A DNA stretch of 64,000 nucleotides from Mycobacterium nebraskense (GCF_002102255.1 NZ_LQPH01000174.1:24379-88378), one strand, 5' to 3'; positions 1 through 9,748 are shown, counted from the first letter of the stretch. Numbers and translations: made by a program. The notes: generated from the sequence alone by a model not told the origin.

Positions 1-1
1 T

Positions 2-1477
<1,476 letters not shown>

Positions 1478-1487
1478 GGGAGCCACC

Positions 1488-1526
1488 GACCGTCCTCGCC
1501 GGACCCGTTGCCGCGCAAGGACGGTC
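1488..1526 (+). terminator. Hairpin downstream of sigA
   Basis: A perfect 9-bp inverted repeat (GACCGTCCT / AGGACGGTC) with a 21-nt loop starts 10 bases after the sigA stop. There is no U-tract, as is common for proposed mycobacterial terminators. It could equally be a 3' stability hairpin. Confidence 0.5.
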
Positions 1527-1581
1527 AACCTCCACGGAAAATCCGTCGCGCCGGTGGCCGCGCCGTCGTACCGTGACTCCC

Positions 1582-1995
1582 ATGTCAGGCAACCGCACAG
1601 TGGTCTCATCCGACTCCGAGTTCGAGACGGCCGTCGGCTATTCGCGCGCGGTCCGCGTCGGCCCGCACGTGTCGGTGGCCGGAACGACCGGCGCCGGGCC
1701 GGCCGGGGATATCGCGGCCCAGGCGCGAGACGCGTTGCGCCGCATCGAGATTGCGCTCCGCCAGGCGGGCGCGGCGCTCACCGACGTGGTCCGCACCCGC
1801 ATCTACGTCACCGACATCTCCCGCTGGCGCGAGGTCGCAGCGGTGCATGCGCAGGTCTTCGGCGCCATCCGTCCCGCGGCGACCATGGTGGAAGTGTCCG
1901 CGCTGATCGCACCCGCGCTGCTGGTGGAGATCGAAGCCGACGCCTACGTGGACTCCCCTGCCGGCGGGAACGTTCCGTCGGGCGCCGGGCGGTAG
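1582..1995 (+). CDS. RidA/YjgF-family protein
   Basis: This small (137 aa) protein belongs to the RidA/YjgF/UK114 family, whose best-known members hydrolyse reactive enamine/imine intermediates made by PLP enzymes. The family pattern is visible in the segments around VAGTTGAG, DVVRTRIYVTDI and RPAATMVEVSALI, the last close to the C terminus where the family's key Arg and Glu lie. I chose the ATG at 1582; a GTG at 1573 in the same frame is possible, and neither has a strong ribosome-binding site. The 3' end overlaps the convergent DUF952 gene by 52 bp. It corresponds in position to Rv2704. The substrate cannot be inferred from the sequence. Confidence 0.88.
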   Translation: MSGNRTVVSSDSEFETAVGYSRAVRVGPHVSVAGTTGAGPAGDIAAQARDALRRIEIALRQAGAALTDVVRTRIYVTDISRWREVAAVHAQVFGAIRPAATMVEVSALIAPALLVEIEADAYVDSPAGGNVPSGAGR

Positions 1996-2309
1996 GCGGT
2001 GACCCGGATCACAGCATCTGTGGGCAGCGGACCGTACAGGTGAGGGAACAGCATCGACTCCGGATCCGTTGCTACGCCGGGCTCCCAACGCACCTCAGAG
2101 TGCAGCCGCGCCGGGTCGATGTGCAGTAGCAGCAAGTCGTCGCGACCCCGGTAGAGCCGGTTGGCGGGCAGATGGACCTGCTCGGGCGCCGACAGATGGA
2201 TGAACTGGCCGCCGCCGGACGCGTCGGGGCGAATCCCACCGGAAGCGCGGGCGCGGGACCACTCGTCGAGCCCGCACAGATGTACCAGCAGGTCAGGAGC
2301 GAAAGTCAC
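1944..2309 (-). CDS. DUF952 family protein
   Basis: The 121-aa protein matches the DUF952 family: a VHLCGLDEW start, the FIHLSAPEQV segment, a central LLLLHIDPARL strand and a C-terminal FPHLYGPLP motif. DUF952 members are small cytosolic proteins of unproven function with a fold related to ADP-ribosyl-binding or transferring proteins. The start is a GTG at 2309. It is convergent with, and overlaps, the RidA gene. It faces the zinc-ribbon gene at 2446 across an A-rich divergent region. It is the positional counterpart of Rv2705c. Confidence 0.8.
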   Translation of the reverse strand: MTFAPDLLVHLCGLDEWSRARASGGIRPDASGGGQFIHLSAPEQVHLPANRLYRGRDDLLLLHIDPARLHSEVRWEPGVATDPESMLFPHLYGPLPTDAVIRVTAYRPAPDGTFPPAGEST

Positions 2310-2385
2310 GGGTGATCACTTTAGAGAACGCGACGAAACGAAATGTTTACAGCCCGTGAGAAACGACACACCCGATAACGATCGG

Positions 2386-2411
2386 GGAACAAGGCGAAAA
2401 CCCCATACGTC
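2386..2411 (+). promoter_or_regulatory. Candidate SigE/SigH-type promoter
   Basis: GGAAC at 2386-2390, an 18-nt spacer and GTC at 2409-2411 resemble the mycobacterial SigE/SigH pattern GGAAC-N18-GTT with one mismatch in the -10 half. The ATG of the following gene is 35 bp further on. The surrounding 130 bp is unusually A-rich for this genome. Confidence 0.35.
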
Positions 2412-2445
2412 TGAGAGAGTGAATGAAAGCAAGAACGGAGAAGCC

Positions 2446-2631
2446 ATGAATGCAACTCTGACCAGTCCCGAGCTAACCCGTGCGGATCGCTGCGATCGCT
2501 GCGGTGCCGCTGCTCGTGTCCGTGCCACGCTGCCTTCCGGAGCTGAGCTTCTCTTCTGCCAGCATCACGCCAACGAGCACGAGGCGAAACTGACCGCGCT
2601 TTCCGCCGTCCTGGAGTTCAGCGGAAGCTAA
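2446..2631 (+). CDS. Small zinc-ribbon protein (DUF7455-like)
   Basis: This 61-aa protein has a C-x2-C pair (DRCDRCG) and a second metal-ligand cluster (FCQHH), suggesting one zinc-ribbon site. The overall pattern matches the small actinobacterial DUF7455 family; no function is known to me. The ATG at 2446 is preceded by GGAG at a proper distance, which excludes the longer upstream reading frame. It is monocistronic, with a GGAAC-type promoter candidate 35 bp upstream. An open frame on the opposite strand (2316-2528) is most likely its shadow; the codon pattern and the RBS favour the plus strand. Confidence 0.8.
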   Translation: MNATLTSPELTRADRCDRCGAAARVRATLPSGAELLFCQHHANEHEAKLTALSAVLEFSGS

Positions 2632-2696
2632 TTCCGCCGAACTCACCCGCCGGCAATGTGGGCGAGCGGGGCGGTCTTCGGTAATGCTGGACGGGT

Positions 2697-3665
2697 ATGA
2701 GCGATCAAGTCGCAAAACCGTCGCGCCATCACATCTGGCGACTCAGTCTGAGGACTCTCTCGAAAAGCTGGGATGATTCCATCTTTTCCGAGTCGGCTCA
2801 GGCCGGTTTCTGGTCGGCGCTGTCGCTACCGCCACTGCTGCTGGGGATGCTGGGCAGCCTGGCCTACGTGGCACCGCTGTTCGGCCCGGACACGTTGACG
2901 GCGATCGAGAAGAGCATCATCTCCGCGATCCGCAGCTTCTTCTCGCCCAGCGTCGTCAACGAGATCATCGAGCCGACCATCCGCGACGTCACCGCCAACG
3001 CCCGTGGCGAGGTGGTGTCGGTCGGCTTCCTGATCTCGATGTGGGCGGGATCGTCGGCCATCTCGGCCTACGTCGATGCCGTGGTGGAGGCGCACGACCA
3101 GACTCCGCTGCGGCATCCCGTACGGCAGCGGCTCTTCGCCCTTTTCCTGTACATGGTGATGCTGGTCTTCGTGGTGGGGGCCGCGCCGGTGTTGGTGGTC
3201 GGTCCGCGCAAGGTGAGCGAACACATCCCCTACGACTTGGCCAACGTCCTGCGCTACGGCTACTACCCGGCGCTGATCCTCGGCCTGCTGGTCGGGGTGG
3301 TCATTCTGTACCGCGTGGCGCTGCCCGAACCCCTCCCGACGCACCGGCTGATCTTCGGCGCCGTTCTCGCCACGGCGGTCTTCCTGGTCGCCACGCTGGG
3401 CCTCCGGGTCTACCTGCGCTGGATTACCAGCACCGGCTACACCTACGGTGCGCTGGCCACACCGATAGCGTTCCTGCTGTTCGCGTTCTTCGGCGGTTTC
3501 GCGCTCATGCTGGGCGCCGAACTCAACGCCGCGATCCAAGAGGAGTTCCCGGCGCCGAAGACGCACGCCCACCGGCTGCGCAAGTGGCTGGAATCCCGCA
3601 TCACTGTGCCGAAACGGGCGCCGGGTTCCCAGCCGGAGCCGGCGCCCGACAACGCAACCCTGTGA
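2697..3665 (+). CDS. YihY/BrkB-family membrane protein
   Basis: A 322-aa integral membrane protein of the UPF0761/YihY family, formerly called BrkB or RNase BN. These are inner-membrane proteins of unproven transport function. Hydrophobic segments lie near residues 39-62, 98-120, 143-170, 195-215, 223-245 and 255-280, giving about six helices. The family signature FWSALSLPPLLLGMLG appears after the N-terminal amphipathic region, and FFGGFALMLGAELNA is near the end. The C terminus is basic and proline-rich. It is the counterpart of Rv2707. It is convergent with the DUF3039 gene, 22 bp away. Confidence 0.85.
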   Translation: MSDQVAKPSRHHIWRLSLRTLSKSWDDSIFSESAQAGFWSALSLPPLLLGMLGSLAYVAPLFGPDTLTAIEKSIISAIRSFFSPSVVNEIIEPTIRDVTANARGEVVSVGFLISMWAGSSAISAYVDAVVEAHDQTPLRHPVRQRLFALFLYMVMLVFVVGAAPVLVVGPRKVSEHIPYDLANVLRYGYYPALILGLLVGVVILYRVALPEPLPTHRLIFGAVLATAVFLVATLGLRVYLRWITSTGYTYGALATPIAFLLFAFFGGFALMLGAELNAAIQEEFPAPKTHAHRLRKWLESRITVPKRAPGSQPEPAPDNATL

Positions 3666-3687
3666 CGGCTGAGCTGTCGCGGCGGGC

Positions 3688-3936
3688 CTAGCCCTTCTTC
3701 ATCCGCTCGTAGATCTGCTTGCAATCCGGACAGACGGGCGAGCCCGGCTTGGCCGCCTTGGTGACGGGAAAAACCTCCCCGCACAATGCCACCACGTGGT
3801 TACCCATGACCGCGCTCTCGGCGATCTTGTCCTTCTTGACGTAGTGGAAGTACTTCGGCGTATCGCTGCCGGTCCCGTCGTCGACGCGTTCGTCGGTCTC
3901 GGTGCGCTCGATCGTCTGGGTCTGCATACCTGACAT
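3688..3936 (-). CDS. DUF3039 family protein
   Basis: An 82-aa protein with the DUF3039 pattern: a polar N terminus, KYFHYVKKDKI, GNHVVALCGEVF and a C-terminal CPDCKQIYERM. The Cys residues (one in ALCGE, a CxxC in CPDC) suggest metal binding, but this is inference. It corresponds to Rv2708c. The ATG at 3936 is used; an ATG three codons inside is an alternative. It is divergent from the DUF3099 gene, 53 bp away. The function is unknown. Confidence 0.8.
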   Translation of the reverse strand: MSGMQTQTIERTETDERVDDGTGSDTPKYFHYVKKDKIAESAVMGNHVVALCGEVFPVTKAAKPGSPVCPDCKQIYERMKKG

Positions 3937-3989
3937 TGTGCCCGTAACTCGTTTCTGCCGGAATCAACCGGGTGTGGGAGAGTGGAGAA

Positions 3990-4379
3990 ATGAAGCGCGA
4001 ATCCGATCTGGGGTTCGACGATGATGGCCGGCCGGTGCTCATCACCGCCGCGGAACCCTCCTACGAGGAGCAGCACCGCGCCCGGGTCCGGAAATACTTG
4101 ACGCTGATGGCGTTCCGAATCCCGGCGCTGATCCTGGCCGCGCTCGCGTACGGCGCCTGGCACAACGGTCTGATCTCACTGGCGATCGTGGCCGTTTCGA
4201 TCCCATTGCCGTGGATGGCCGTCCTGATCGCCAACGACCGGCCACCGCGCCGTCCCGACGAACCTCGGCGGTTCGAGGATGCCCGGCGACGCACGCCGCT
4301 ATTCCCGAGCGCCGAGCGGCCGGCGCTCGAGCCGCCGCGGCAACCGCACTCGACCTGGCCTCCTGGACCGCAGGGTTAA
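3990..4379 (+). CDS. DUF3099-like small membrane protein
   Basis: A 129-aa protein with two predicted membrane helices (about 38-56 and 60-81), a short acidic N terminus and a Pro/Arg-rich cytosolic tail. It matches the actinobacterial DUF3099 family (Rv2709 in M. tuberculosis). The ATG at 3990 is preferred because GGAGA lies just before it; a GTG at 3972 in the same frame would add six residues. It lies 144 bp upstream of sigB but that gap carries sigB's own promoter, so co-transcription is not required. Confidence 0.78.
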   Translation: MKRESDLGFDDDGRPVLITAAEPSYEEQHRARVRKYLTLMAFRIPALILAALAYGAWHNGLISLAIVAVSIPLPWMAVLIANDRPPRRPDEPRRFEDARRRTPLFPSAERPALEPPRQPHSTWPPGPQG

Positions 4380-4459
4380 GAATAGTCGCACTTCTCAGGA
4401 CATTCTCAGGTCGACGGGCACATTCCTGCACGTCAAGACGTGTGAGATGGCAAACGGCT

Positions 4460-4486
4460 GGGAACTCTCAGGGCTGATCTGTCGTT
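4460..4486 (+). promoter_or_regulatory. SigE/SigH-type promoter of sigB
   Basis: GGGAAC (4460-4465), an exact 18-nt spacer and GTT (4484-4486) match the GGAAC-N18-GTT consensus of mycobacterial SigE and SigH. The sigB start codon is 38 bp downstream. In M. tuberculosis sigB is known to be transcribed by these ECF sigma factors, so the site fits. Confidence 0.85.
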
Positions 4487-4523
4487 GAACTTGATGACAG
4501 TACAAGCTGAACGGGAGGTCGCT

Positions 4524-5483
4524 ATGGCGAACGCCAGCACGAGCAGATTTGATGGCGATCTGGATGCTCAAAGCCCCGCCGCGGACCTCGTGCGCGTATA
4601 TCTCAATGGCATCGGTAAGACGGCGCTGCTGAACGCGGCGGGCGAAGTTGAACTGGCCAAGCGCATCGAGGCTGGGCTCTATGCCGAGCATCTGCTCGAA
4701 ACTCGCAAGCGCATCGGCGAGAACCGCCGACGCGACCTCCAGGCCGTAGTGCGCGATGGCGCGGCCGCGCGCCGTCACCTGCTGGAAGCGAACCTGCGTC
4801 TGGTGGTGTCGCTGGCCAAGCGCTACACGGGTCGCGGGATGCCGCTGCTGGACCTGATCCAGGAGGGCAACCTGGGCTTGATTCGCGCGATGGAAAAGTT
4901 CGACTACACAAAGGGTTTCAAGTTCTCCACCTATGCCACGTGGTGGATTCGCCAGGCCATCACCCGTGGCATGGCCGACCAGAGCCGCACCATCCGGCTG
5001 CCCGTGCACCTCGTTGAGCAGGTCAACAAGCTGGCGCGGATCAAGCGGGAGATGCACCAGAACCTCGGACGTGAGGCCACCGACGAGGAACTCGCCGCCG
5101 AGTCCGGCATCCCGGTCGAGAAGATCAACGACCTGCTCGAGCACAGCCGCGACCCGGTAAGCCTGGACATGCCGGTCGGCTCCGAGGAGGAAGCCCCGCT
5201 GGGCGATTTCATCGAGGACGCCGAGGCGATGTCCGCCGAGAACGCGGTGATCGCCGAGCTGCTGCACACCGACATCCGCAGCGTGCTCGCCACTCTCGAC
5301 GAGCGCGAGCACCAGGTGATCCGGCTGCGCTTCGGCCTCGACGACGGCCAGCCACGCACCCTCGACCAGATCGGCAAGCTGTTCGGCCTCTCGCGCGAGC
5401 GGGTCCGGCAAATCGAGCGGGACGTAATGTCCAAACTCCGCCACGGCGAGCGCGCCGACCGGCTACGGTCGTACGCAAGCTAA
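4524..5483 (+). CDS. sigB: Principal-like sigma factor SigB
   Basis: A 319-aa group-2 sigma-70 factor of stress and stationary phase. It lacks the long acidic N-terminal extension of SigA. Region 1.2 lies near residues 17-48, region 2 carries RYTGRGMPLLDLIQEGNLG and FSTYATWWIRQAITRGM, and region 4.2 ends in LSRERVRQIERDVMSKLR. The ATG at 4524 is chosen because GGGAGG sits six bases upstream and it matches the known protein start; the open frame extends upstream to 4485 but has no ribosome-binding site. A stress-type promoter precedes the gene and a strong hairpin follows it, so it forms a single transcription unit. Confidence 0.97.
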   Translation: MANASTSRFDGDLDAQSPAADLVRVYLNGIGKTALLNAAGEVELAKRIEAGLYAEHLLETRKRIGENRRRDLQAVVRDGAAARRHLLEANLRLVVSLAKRYTGRGMPLLDLIQEGNLGLIRAMEKFDYTKGFKFSTYATWWIRQAITRGMADQSRTIRLPVHLVEQVNKLARIKREMHQNLGREATDEELAAESGIPVEKINDLLEHSRDPVSLDMPVGSEEEAPLGDFIEDAEAMSAENAVIAELLHTDIRSVLATLDEREHQVIRLRFGLDDGQPRTLDQIGKLFGLSRERVRQIERDVMSKLRHGERADRLRSYAS

Positions 5484-5506
5484 GGCCCCGAAGCTAGTAC
5501 AAGACG

Positions 5507-5536
5507 GTATGCCCGCCGCGGACGCGGCGGGCATAC
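5507..5536 (+). terminator. Intrinsic-type hairpin after sigB
   Basis: A perfect 13-bp stem (GTATGCCCGCCGC / GCGGCGGGCATAC) with a 4-nt GGAC loop starts 23 bp after the sigB stop and is followed by TGCTTGTC. It is the strongest hairpin seen in the first 10 kb and most likely ends the sigB transcript before ideR. Confidence 0.75.
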
Positions 5537-5608
5537 TGCTTGTCGGGGATGCGTTACACCCATTCGTGCAGCTGGCCAAGTAGACTCGGCGGCGATGGAA
5601 GGTGCTGA

Positions 5609-6298
5609 ATGAACGACCTGGTTGACACCACCGAGATGTACCTGCGGACCATCTACGACCTCGAAGAAGAGGGCGTGACGCCCCTGCGTGCCCGTATCGC
5701 GGAACGCCTCGACCAGAGCGGGCCGACTGTCAGCCAAACCGTATCCCGCATGGAGCGCGACGGGCTGCTCCACGTCGCCGGCGACCGCCACCTCGAGCTC
5801 ACCGACAAGGGACGGGCGCTGGCCATTTCCGTCATGCGCAAGCACCGCCTCGCCGAACGATTGCTCGTCGACGTCATCGGGGTGCCCTGGGAGGAAGTGC
5901 ACGCCGAGGCATGCCGGTGGGAGCACGTGATGAGCGAGGACGTCGAGCGGCGGCTGGTCAAGGTGCTCAACCACCCGACCACCTCCCCCTTCGGTAACCC
6001 GATCCCGGGCCTGCTGGACCTGGGCGTGGGCCCCGAGTCCGGTGCCGACGACGGCAACCTCGTGCGGCTGACCGAGTTGCCGCCCGGCTCGCCGGTGGCC
6101 GTGGTCGTCCGCCAACTGACCGAACATGTGCAAGGCGACATCGACCTGATCACCCGTCTGAAGGACGCCGGCGTCGTCCCCAACGCCCGGGTGACCGTCG
6201 AGACCGGCCCCGCCGGGGTCACCATCGTCATCCCGGGCCACGAGAAGGTCACCCTGCCGCACGAGATGGCGCACGCCGTCAAGGTCGAGAAAGTCTGA
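5609..6298 (+). CDS. ideR: Iron-dependent regulator IdeR (DtxR family)
   Basis: A 229-aa metalloregulator that, with Fe(II) bound, represses siderophore synthesis and activates iron storage. All known metal ligands are in register: Met10, Cys102, Glu105 and His106 for one site, and His79, Glu83 and His98 for the other. The winged helix-turn-helix spans about 1-73 (with SGPTVSQTVSRMERDGLL), dimerisation is about 74-140, and an SH3-like domain is about 150-229. The ATG at 5609 gives the usual protein length. A 125-bp gap with a terminator separates it from sigB, so it has its own promoter. I see no clear iron box of its own. Confidence 0.97.
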   Translation: MNDLVDTTEMYLRTIYDLEEEGVTPLRARIAERLDQSGPTVSQTVSRMERDGLLHVAGDRHLELTDKGRALAISVMRKHRLAERLLVDVIGVPWEEVHAEACRWEHVMSEDVERRLVKVLNHPTTSPFGNPIPGLLDLGVGPESGADDGNLVRLTELPPGSPVAVVVRQLTEHVQGDIDLITRLKDAGVVPNARVTVETGPAGVTIVIPGHEKVTLPHEMAHAVKVEKV

Positions 6299-6326
6299 CC
6301 GCTCAGCGGGCTGCGTCGCCGTACGG

Positions 6327-7385
6327 CTAGCACGCCCTGCGGCCGAACGGCCGTCGCGGCGGTAACCGCACACCGAGCTCTTTGGCCAGTCGGTAGCCGG
6401 TGAGCGCCAGTTCCCGGATGTCCTCGGGCCGAAGCCCCGACTGCAACGCGGTGTCCAGCATGCCCGCCATCCGATGCTCGGGCTCGCAGCGCAGCGCGGC
6501 CTCCAGCGATACCCCGGCCAGCGGCCCGTCGCCGCGGGCGTAGGCGCTGAACGCGAGCAGTACCAGCGCCTCGACCCGCCAGGGTGGGGGTAGCGTGCGC
6601 GCCAGCAGCGCCCACAACGACTCCGCCTCGTCGGCGCTCTCGCCGACCGCCAGCGCGTAGAGGATGTCGCGCACCTGCGCGTCGCTCAGTGCGCAGCCCA
6701 GTTTCGCCAGCTCAGCTTCGGACAGTGCTTGGCCGGAGGCGACACGGGACGCGGCCACCATGGCGTGTTTCACGTCGCCGCGGGCGCAGCGGGCCGGATT
6801 CGCGCGATGGGCCGCCTGGCGCCTGGCCGCCTGCCGGTCGATCACGCGGGTCAATTCGGCGCTGCGCGCCATGTCCTCGACCGCGATGACGGCCTGCAGG
6901 TCGGCGCGCCGTGCGTAGAGCCGCCTGCCGTCAAGCACCGCCGCGGCGGCCAGCGGCGACGCCGACGGATCGTCGACGAGGCCGCTCGAACCACAGCCGT
7001 CCACACAATGCCAGCGCCCACCGAGCGCGACCCGGTCTACCACATGGGCGGCCAACAGCTCAATATCGTTCTCCGACAACGACTTTGCCAGCTCATCGCA
7101 CAGCTGCCGGTATTCCTCGTTGCAGCACGGACAGTGCGCGCCCGCCGCGTCGACGATCACCGCGATCGCGGCGTCGGGCCGGGCCGCGGCGGCGACCTCC
7201 GCGAGGTGTCCGACCCGGGCGGGCAGCTCTTCGGAAAGGTCGACCCGCATCACCGCCCCGAGGTCGCCGTCGTCCAAAGACACTAATACCAATGAATTTT
7301 CGGGAACGAAGCCGAGAACGGCCGGCAGCGCGGCGATGAGTGCGCCGGGTCGGTTCAGTTTGAAGTCAGGTCGATGCGTCGTCAT
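6327..7385 (-). CDS. DUF4192 family protein
   Basis: A 352-aa actinobacterial DUF4192 protein (Rv2712c counterpart). The family opening is seen directly after the chosen start: RPGALIAALPAVLGFVPE followed by SLVLVSL. It has a CPCC cluster near residue 87, a WHCVDGC segment, and a helical C-terminal half that resembles TPR packing (ALVLLAFSAYARGDG and GVSLEAALRCEPEHRMAGML). The ATG at 7385 is preferred because the family begins there; the open frame continues upstream across the divergent sthA promoter, which is unlikely to be coding. Its function is unknown. Confidence 0.85.
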   Translation of the reverse strand: MTTHRPDFKLNRPGALIAALPAVLGFVPENSLVLVSLDDGDLGAVMRVDLSEELPARVGHLAEVAAAARPDAAIAVIVDAAGAHCPCCNEEYRQLCDELAKSLSENDIELLAAHVVDRVALGGRWHCVDGCGSSGLVDDPSASPLAAAAVLDGRRLYARRADLQAVIAVEDMARSAELTRVIDRQAARRQAAHRANPARCARGDVKHAMVAASRVASGQALSEAELAKLGCALSDAQVRDILYALAVGESADEAESLWALLARTLPPPWRVEALVLLAFSAYARGDGPLAGVSLEAALRCEPEHRMAGMLDTALQSGLRPEDIRELALTGYRLAKELGVRLPPRRPFGRRAC

Positions 7386-7496
7386 GGGCACCACGCTGAC
7401 GGCCCCCACCGTCAGCCGGTGCTCGCGGGAACGGGTGGAATCCCGCGCCTGTGAATGAACCCAGCACTGTGAGTTGTGCTGCTCTACTGTTACCCC

Positions 7497-8912
7497 ATGA
7501 GTTCGGCGCAAGAGTACGACATGGTGGTCATCGGTTCGGGGCCCGGCGGGCAAAAGGCCGCCATCGCCTCGGCCAAGCTCGGCAAGTCGGTCGCAATCGT
7601 CGAACGCGGCCAGATGCTCGGCGGCGTGTGCGTCCAGACCGGCACCATCCCGTCAAAGACGTTGCGCGAGGCCGTCCTTTACCTGACCGGGATGAGCCAA
7701 CGCGAACTGTACGGCGCGAGCTACCGCGTCAAGGAGAAGATCACCCCGGCCGACCTGCTGGCCCGCACCCAGCACGTGATCGGCAAGGAAGTCGACGTGG
7801 TGCGCAACCAGTTGATGCGCAACCGCATCGACTTGTTGCTGGGCCACGGGCGGTTCGTCGACCCGCACACCATCGAGGTCGAAGACCCCTCCCGCCGCGA
7901 AAAATTAACCGTCAGCGGCAAATACATCGTCATCGCCACCGGCACCCGGCCGGCGCGGCCGTCCGGCGTCGAGTTCGACGAGGATCGGGTGCTCGACTCC
8001 GACGGGATCCTCGACCTCAAATCGCTGCCCACCTCCATGGTGGTGGTCGGCGCGGGTGTGATCGGCATCGAATACGCCTCGATGTTCGCCGCGCTGGGCA
8101 CCAAGGTCACCGTCGTGGAGAAGCGGAACGACATGCTGGACTTCTGCGACCCCGAGGTCGTGGAGGCCCTGAAATTCCACCTGCGCGACCTGGCGGTGAC
8201 GTTCCGGTTCGGTGAGGAAGTGACCGCGGTCGACGTCGGCGCGGCGGGCACCGTCACCACCTTGGCCAGCGGCAAGCAGATCCCGGCCGAGACGGTGATG
8301 TATTCCGCCGGGCGGCAGGGCCAGACCGACCACCTCGACCTGCAGAACGCCGAGCTGGAGGCCGACAACCGCGGCCGGATCTTCGTCGACGACTTCTTCC
8401 AGACCAAGGTGCCGCACATCTACGCCGTCGGCGACGTGATCGGCTTCCCCGCGCTAGCCGCGACCTCAATGGAACAGGGCCGACTGGCCGCTTACCACGC
8501 CTTCGGCGAGCCGACCGACGGCATCACCGAACTGCAGCCGATCGGCATCTACTCCATCCCCGAGGTCTCCTACGTGGGGGCCACCGAGGTCGAGCTGACG
8601 AAGAACGCGATCCCCTACGAGGTCGGCGTGGCCAGGTACCGGGAACTGGCCCGCGGCCAGATCGCCGGCGACTCCTACGGCATGCTCAAGCTGCTGGTGT
8701 CCACCGACGATCTCAAGCTGCTGGGCGTGCACATCTTCGGCACCAGCGCCACCGAAATGGTGCACATCGGGCAGGCCGTGATGGGCTGCGGCGGCACCGT
8801 CGAATACCTGGTGGACGCCGTGTTCAACTACCCCACTTTTTCGGAGGCCTACAAGGTGGCCGCGCTCGACGTGATGAACAAAGTGCGCGCGCTCAACCAG
8901 TTCCGCCGCTAA
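7497..8912 (+). CDS. sthA: Soluble pyridine nucleotide transhydrogenase
   Basis: A 471-aa flavoprotein of the pyridine nucleotide-disulfide reductase family. It interconverts NADPH and NADH pools. The FAD-binding GSGPGG is at residues 13-18, the second nucleotide motif VVGAGVIGIEYA lies mid-protein and the dimerisation domain is C-terminal. The redox-active disulfide of related dehydrogenases is broken: in GGVCVQTGTIPSK only Cys45 is present and Thr50 replaces the second Cys. This is the hallmark that separates SthA from lipoamide dehydrogenase. The ATG at 7497 fits the family start; seven upstream codons are open but not conserved. It is divergent from the DUF4192 gene. Confidence 0.95.
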   Translation: MSSAQEYDMVVIGSGPGGQKAAIASAKLGKSVAIVERGQMLGGVCVQTGTIPSKTLREAVLYLTGMSQRELYGASYRVKEKITPADLLARTQHVIGKEVDVVRNQLMRNRIDLLLGHGRFVDPHTIEVEDPSRREKLTVSGKYIVIATGTRPARPSGVEFDEDRVLDSDGILDLKSLPTSMVVVGAGVIGIEYASMFAALGTKVTVVEKRNDMLDFCDPEVVEALKFHLRDLAVTFRFGEEVTAVDVGAAGTVTTLASGKQIPAETVMYSAGRQGQTDHLDLQNAELEADNRGRIFVDDFFQTKVPHIYAVGDVIGFPALAATSMEQGRLAAYHAFGEPTDGITELQPIGIYSIPEVSYVGATEVELTKNAIPYEVGVARYRELARGQIAGDSYGMLKLLVSTDDLKLLGVHIFGTSATEMVHIGQAVMGCGGTVEYLVDAVFNYPTFSEAYKVAALDVMNKVRALNQFRR

Positions 8913-9748
8913 CAGCTGTCGTCGAGTTCGCCCGGAATCAGGTCGCCGGGGCCGCCGGCATCGGCGCGGGCCAGCAACTGCGCGGTCTGCGCGTCGAACG
9001 GTGCGGAATAGGACACGTTCGCCGCGCACCCACCGCGCTCAAAACCACCGATCACCCCGGTGAGCGTGGTACCGCTGACCCAGGGCGCACCGCTGGTGCC
9101 GTCCACCAGCCCCTCGCACGGAAACGACGGGAACCCGCCCTCGGTCAATGACGTGCTGGCCTGACACCCGATGGGCGCGCCACCCACGCCGGCCGGATAG
9201 CCCATCACGGTGACGTGACTGCCGGGCGGCGGCGTCGTGCCCAGCGTCAACGCAAGGCCCGCGCGCGCTTCGACCGAACCCCCGGCGTCGTTACTCAGCC
9301 GTGCGATCGCATAGTCCGCGTTGGGATCCTTGCTGGCGGTCCAGCGGGGGTCGAGGTAGACGGCGTCGGCCTTCCACACGTCAGTCGGCGCGGGGGGCGC
9401 GTCGCCGACGAAACCCGGCACGAAAGTGATCTTGGTGGCCCCGGCCAGGCAGTGCGCGGCGGTCATCATCAGGTTGCCGCCCGCCGAGTGCACCACCGAA
9501 CCCGTGCAGACGTGCAGCGGCCCGCTGTCGATGAAGATGGCGCCGACGCGCTTGTCCGGGTCCACCGGCCCCGCCACCGCCTTCTGCTGGGGCTGACCGA
9601 GCCGCTGCACCGGCGCGCTGCTCCGCGGCGGAGGCACCGGCGGAGCCGACGCACGATCGCCGGGCGGCCGCTTGCACGACGTCACCGACGTCGCCACGGC
9701 GACCACCAGGCACAGCATCACGGTCGGTACGCGCATCGGATTCATCAT
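8909..9748 (-). CDS. Trypsin-like serine protease, probable lipoprotein
   Basis: A 279-aa exported protein. It has a short signal sequence ending in the lipobox-like VTSC (Cys25), a Pro-rich linker to about residue 50, then a chymotrypsin-fold domain with the triad His99 (TAAHC), Asp145 (NADYAIARL) and Ser219 (GTSGAPWV). Six further Cys residues in the mature part could form disulfides. It is therefore probably a cell-envelope endopeptidase; the substrate is unknown. The ATG at 9748 is chosen because AGG precedes it and the signal peptide needs it; GTG 9757, ATG 9745 and ATG 9736 are alternatives. Its stop overlaps the sthA stop tail-to-tail by 4 bp. I do not recall an equivalent at this place in M. 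tuberculosis. Confidence 0.8.
   Translation of the reverse strand: MMNPMRVPTVMLCLVVAVATSVTSCKRPPGDRASAPPVPPPRSSAPVQRLGQPQQKAVAGPVDPDKRVGAIFIDSGPLHVCTGSVVHSAGGNLMMTAAHCLAGATKITFVPGFVGDAPPAPTDVWKADAVYLDPRWTASKDPNADYAIARLSNDAGGSVEARAGLALTLGTTPPPGSHVTVMGYPAGVGGAPIGCQASTSLTEGGFPSFPCEGLVDGTSGAPWVSGTTLTGVIGGFERGGCAANVSYSAPFDAQTAQLLARADAGGPGDLIPGELDDSC

Noticed and set aside
2316..2528. Minus-strand 70-codon frame over the zinc-ribbon gene
   Set aside because: The plus-strand frame has a good ribosome-binding site and metal-ligand pattern; the minus frame lacks both.
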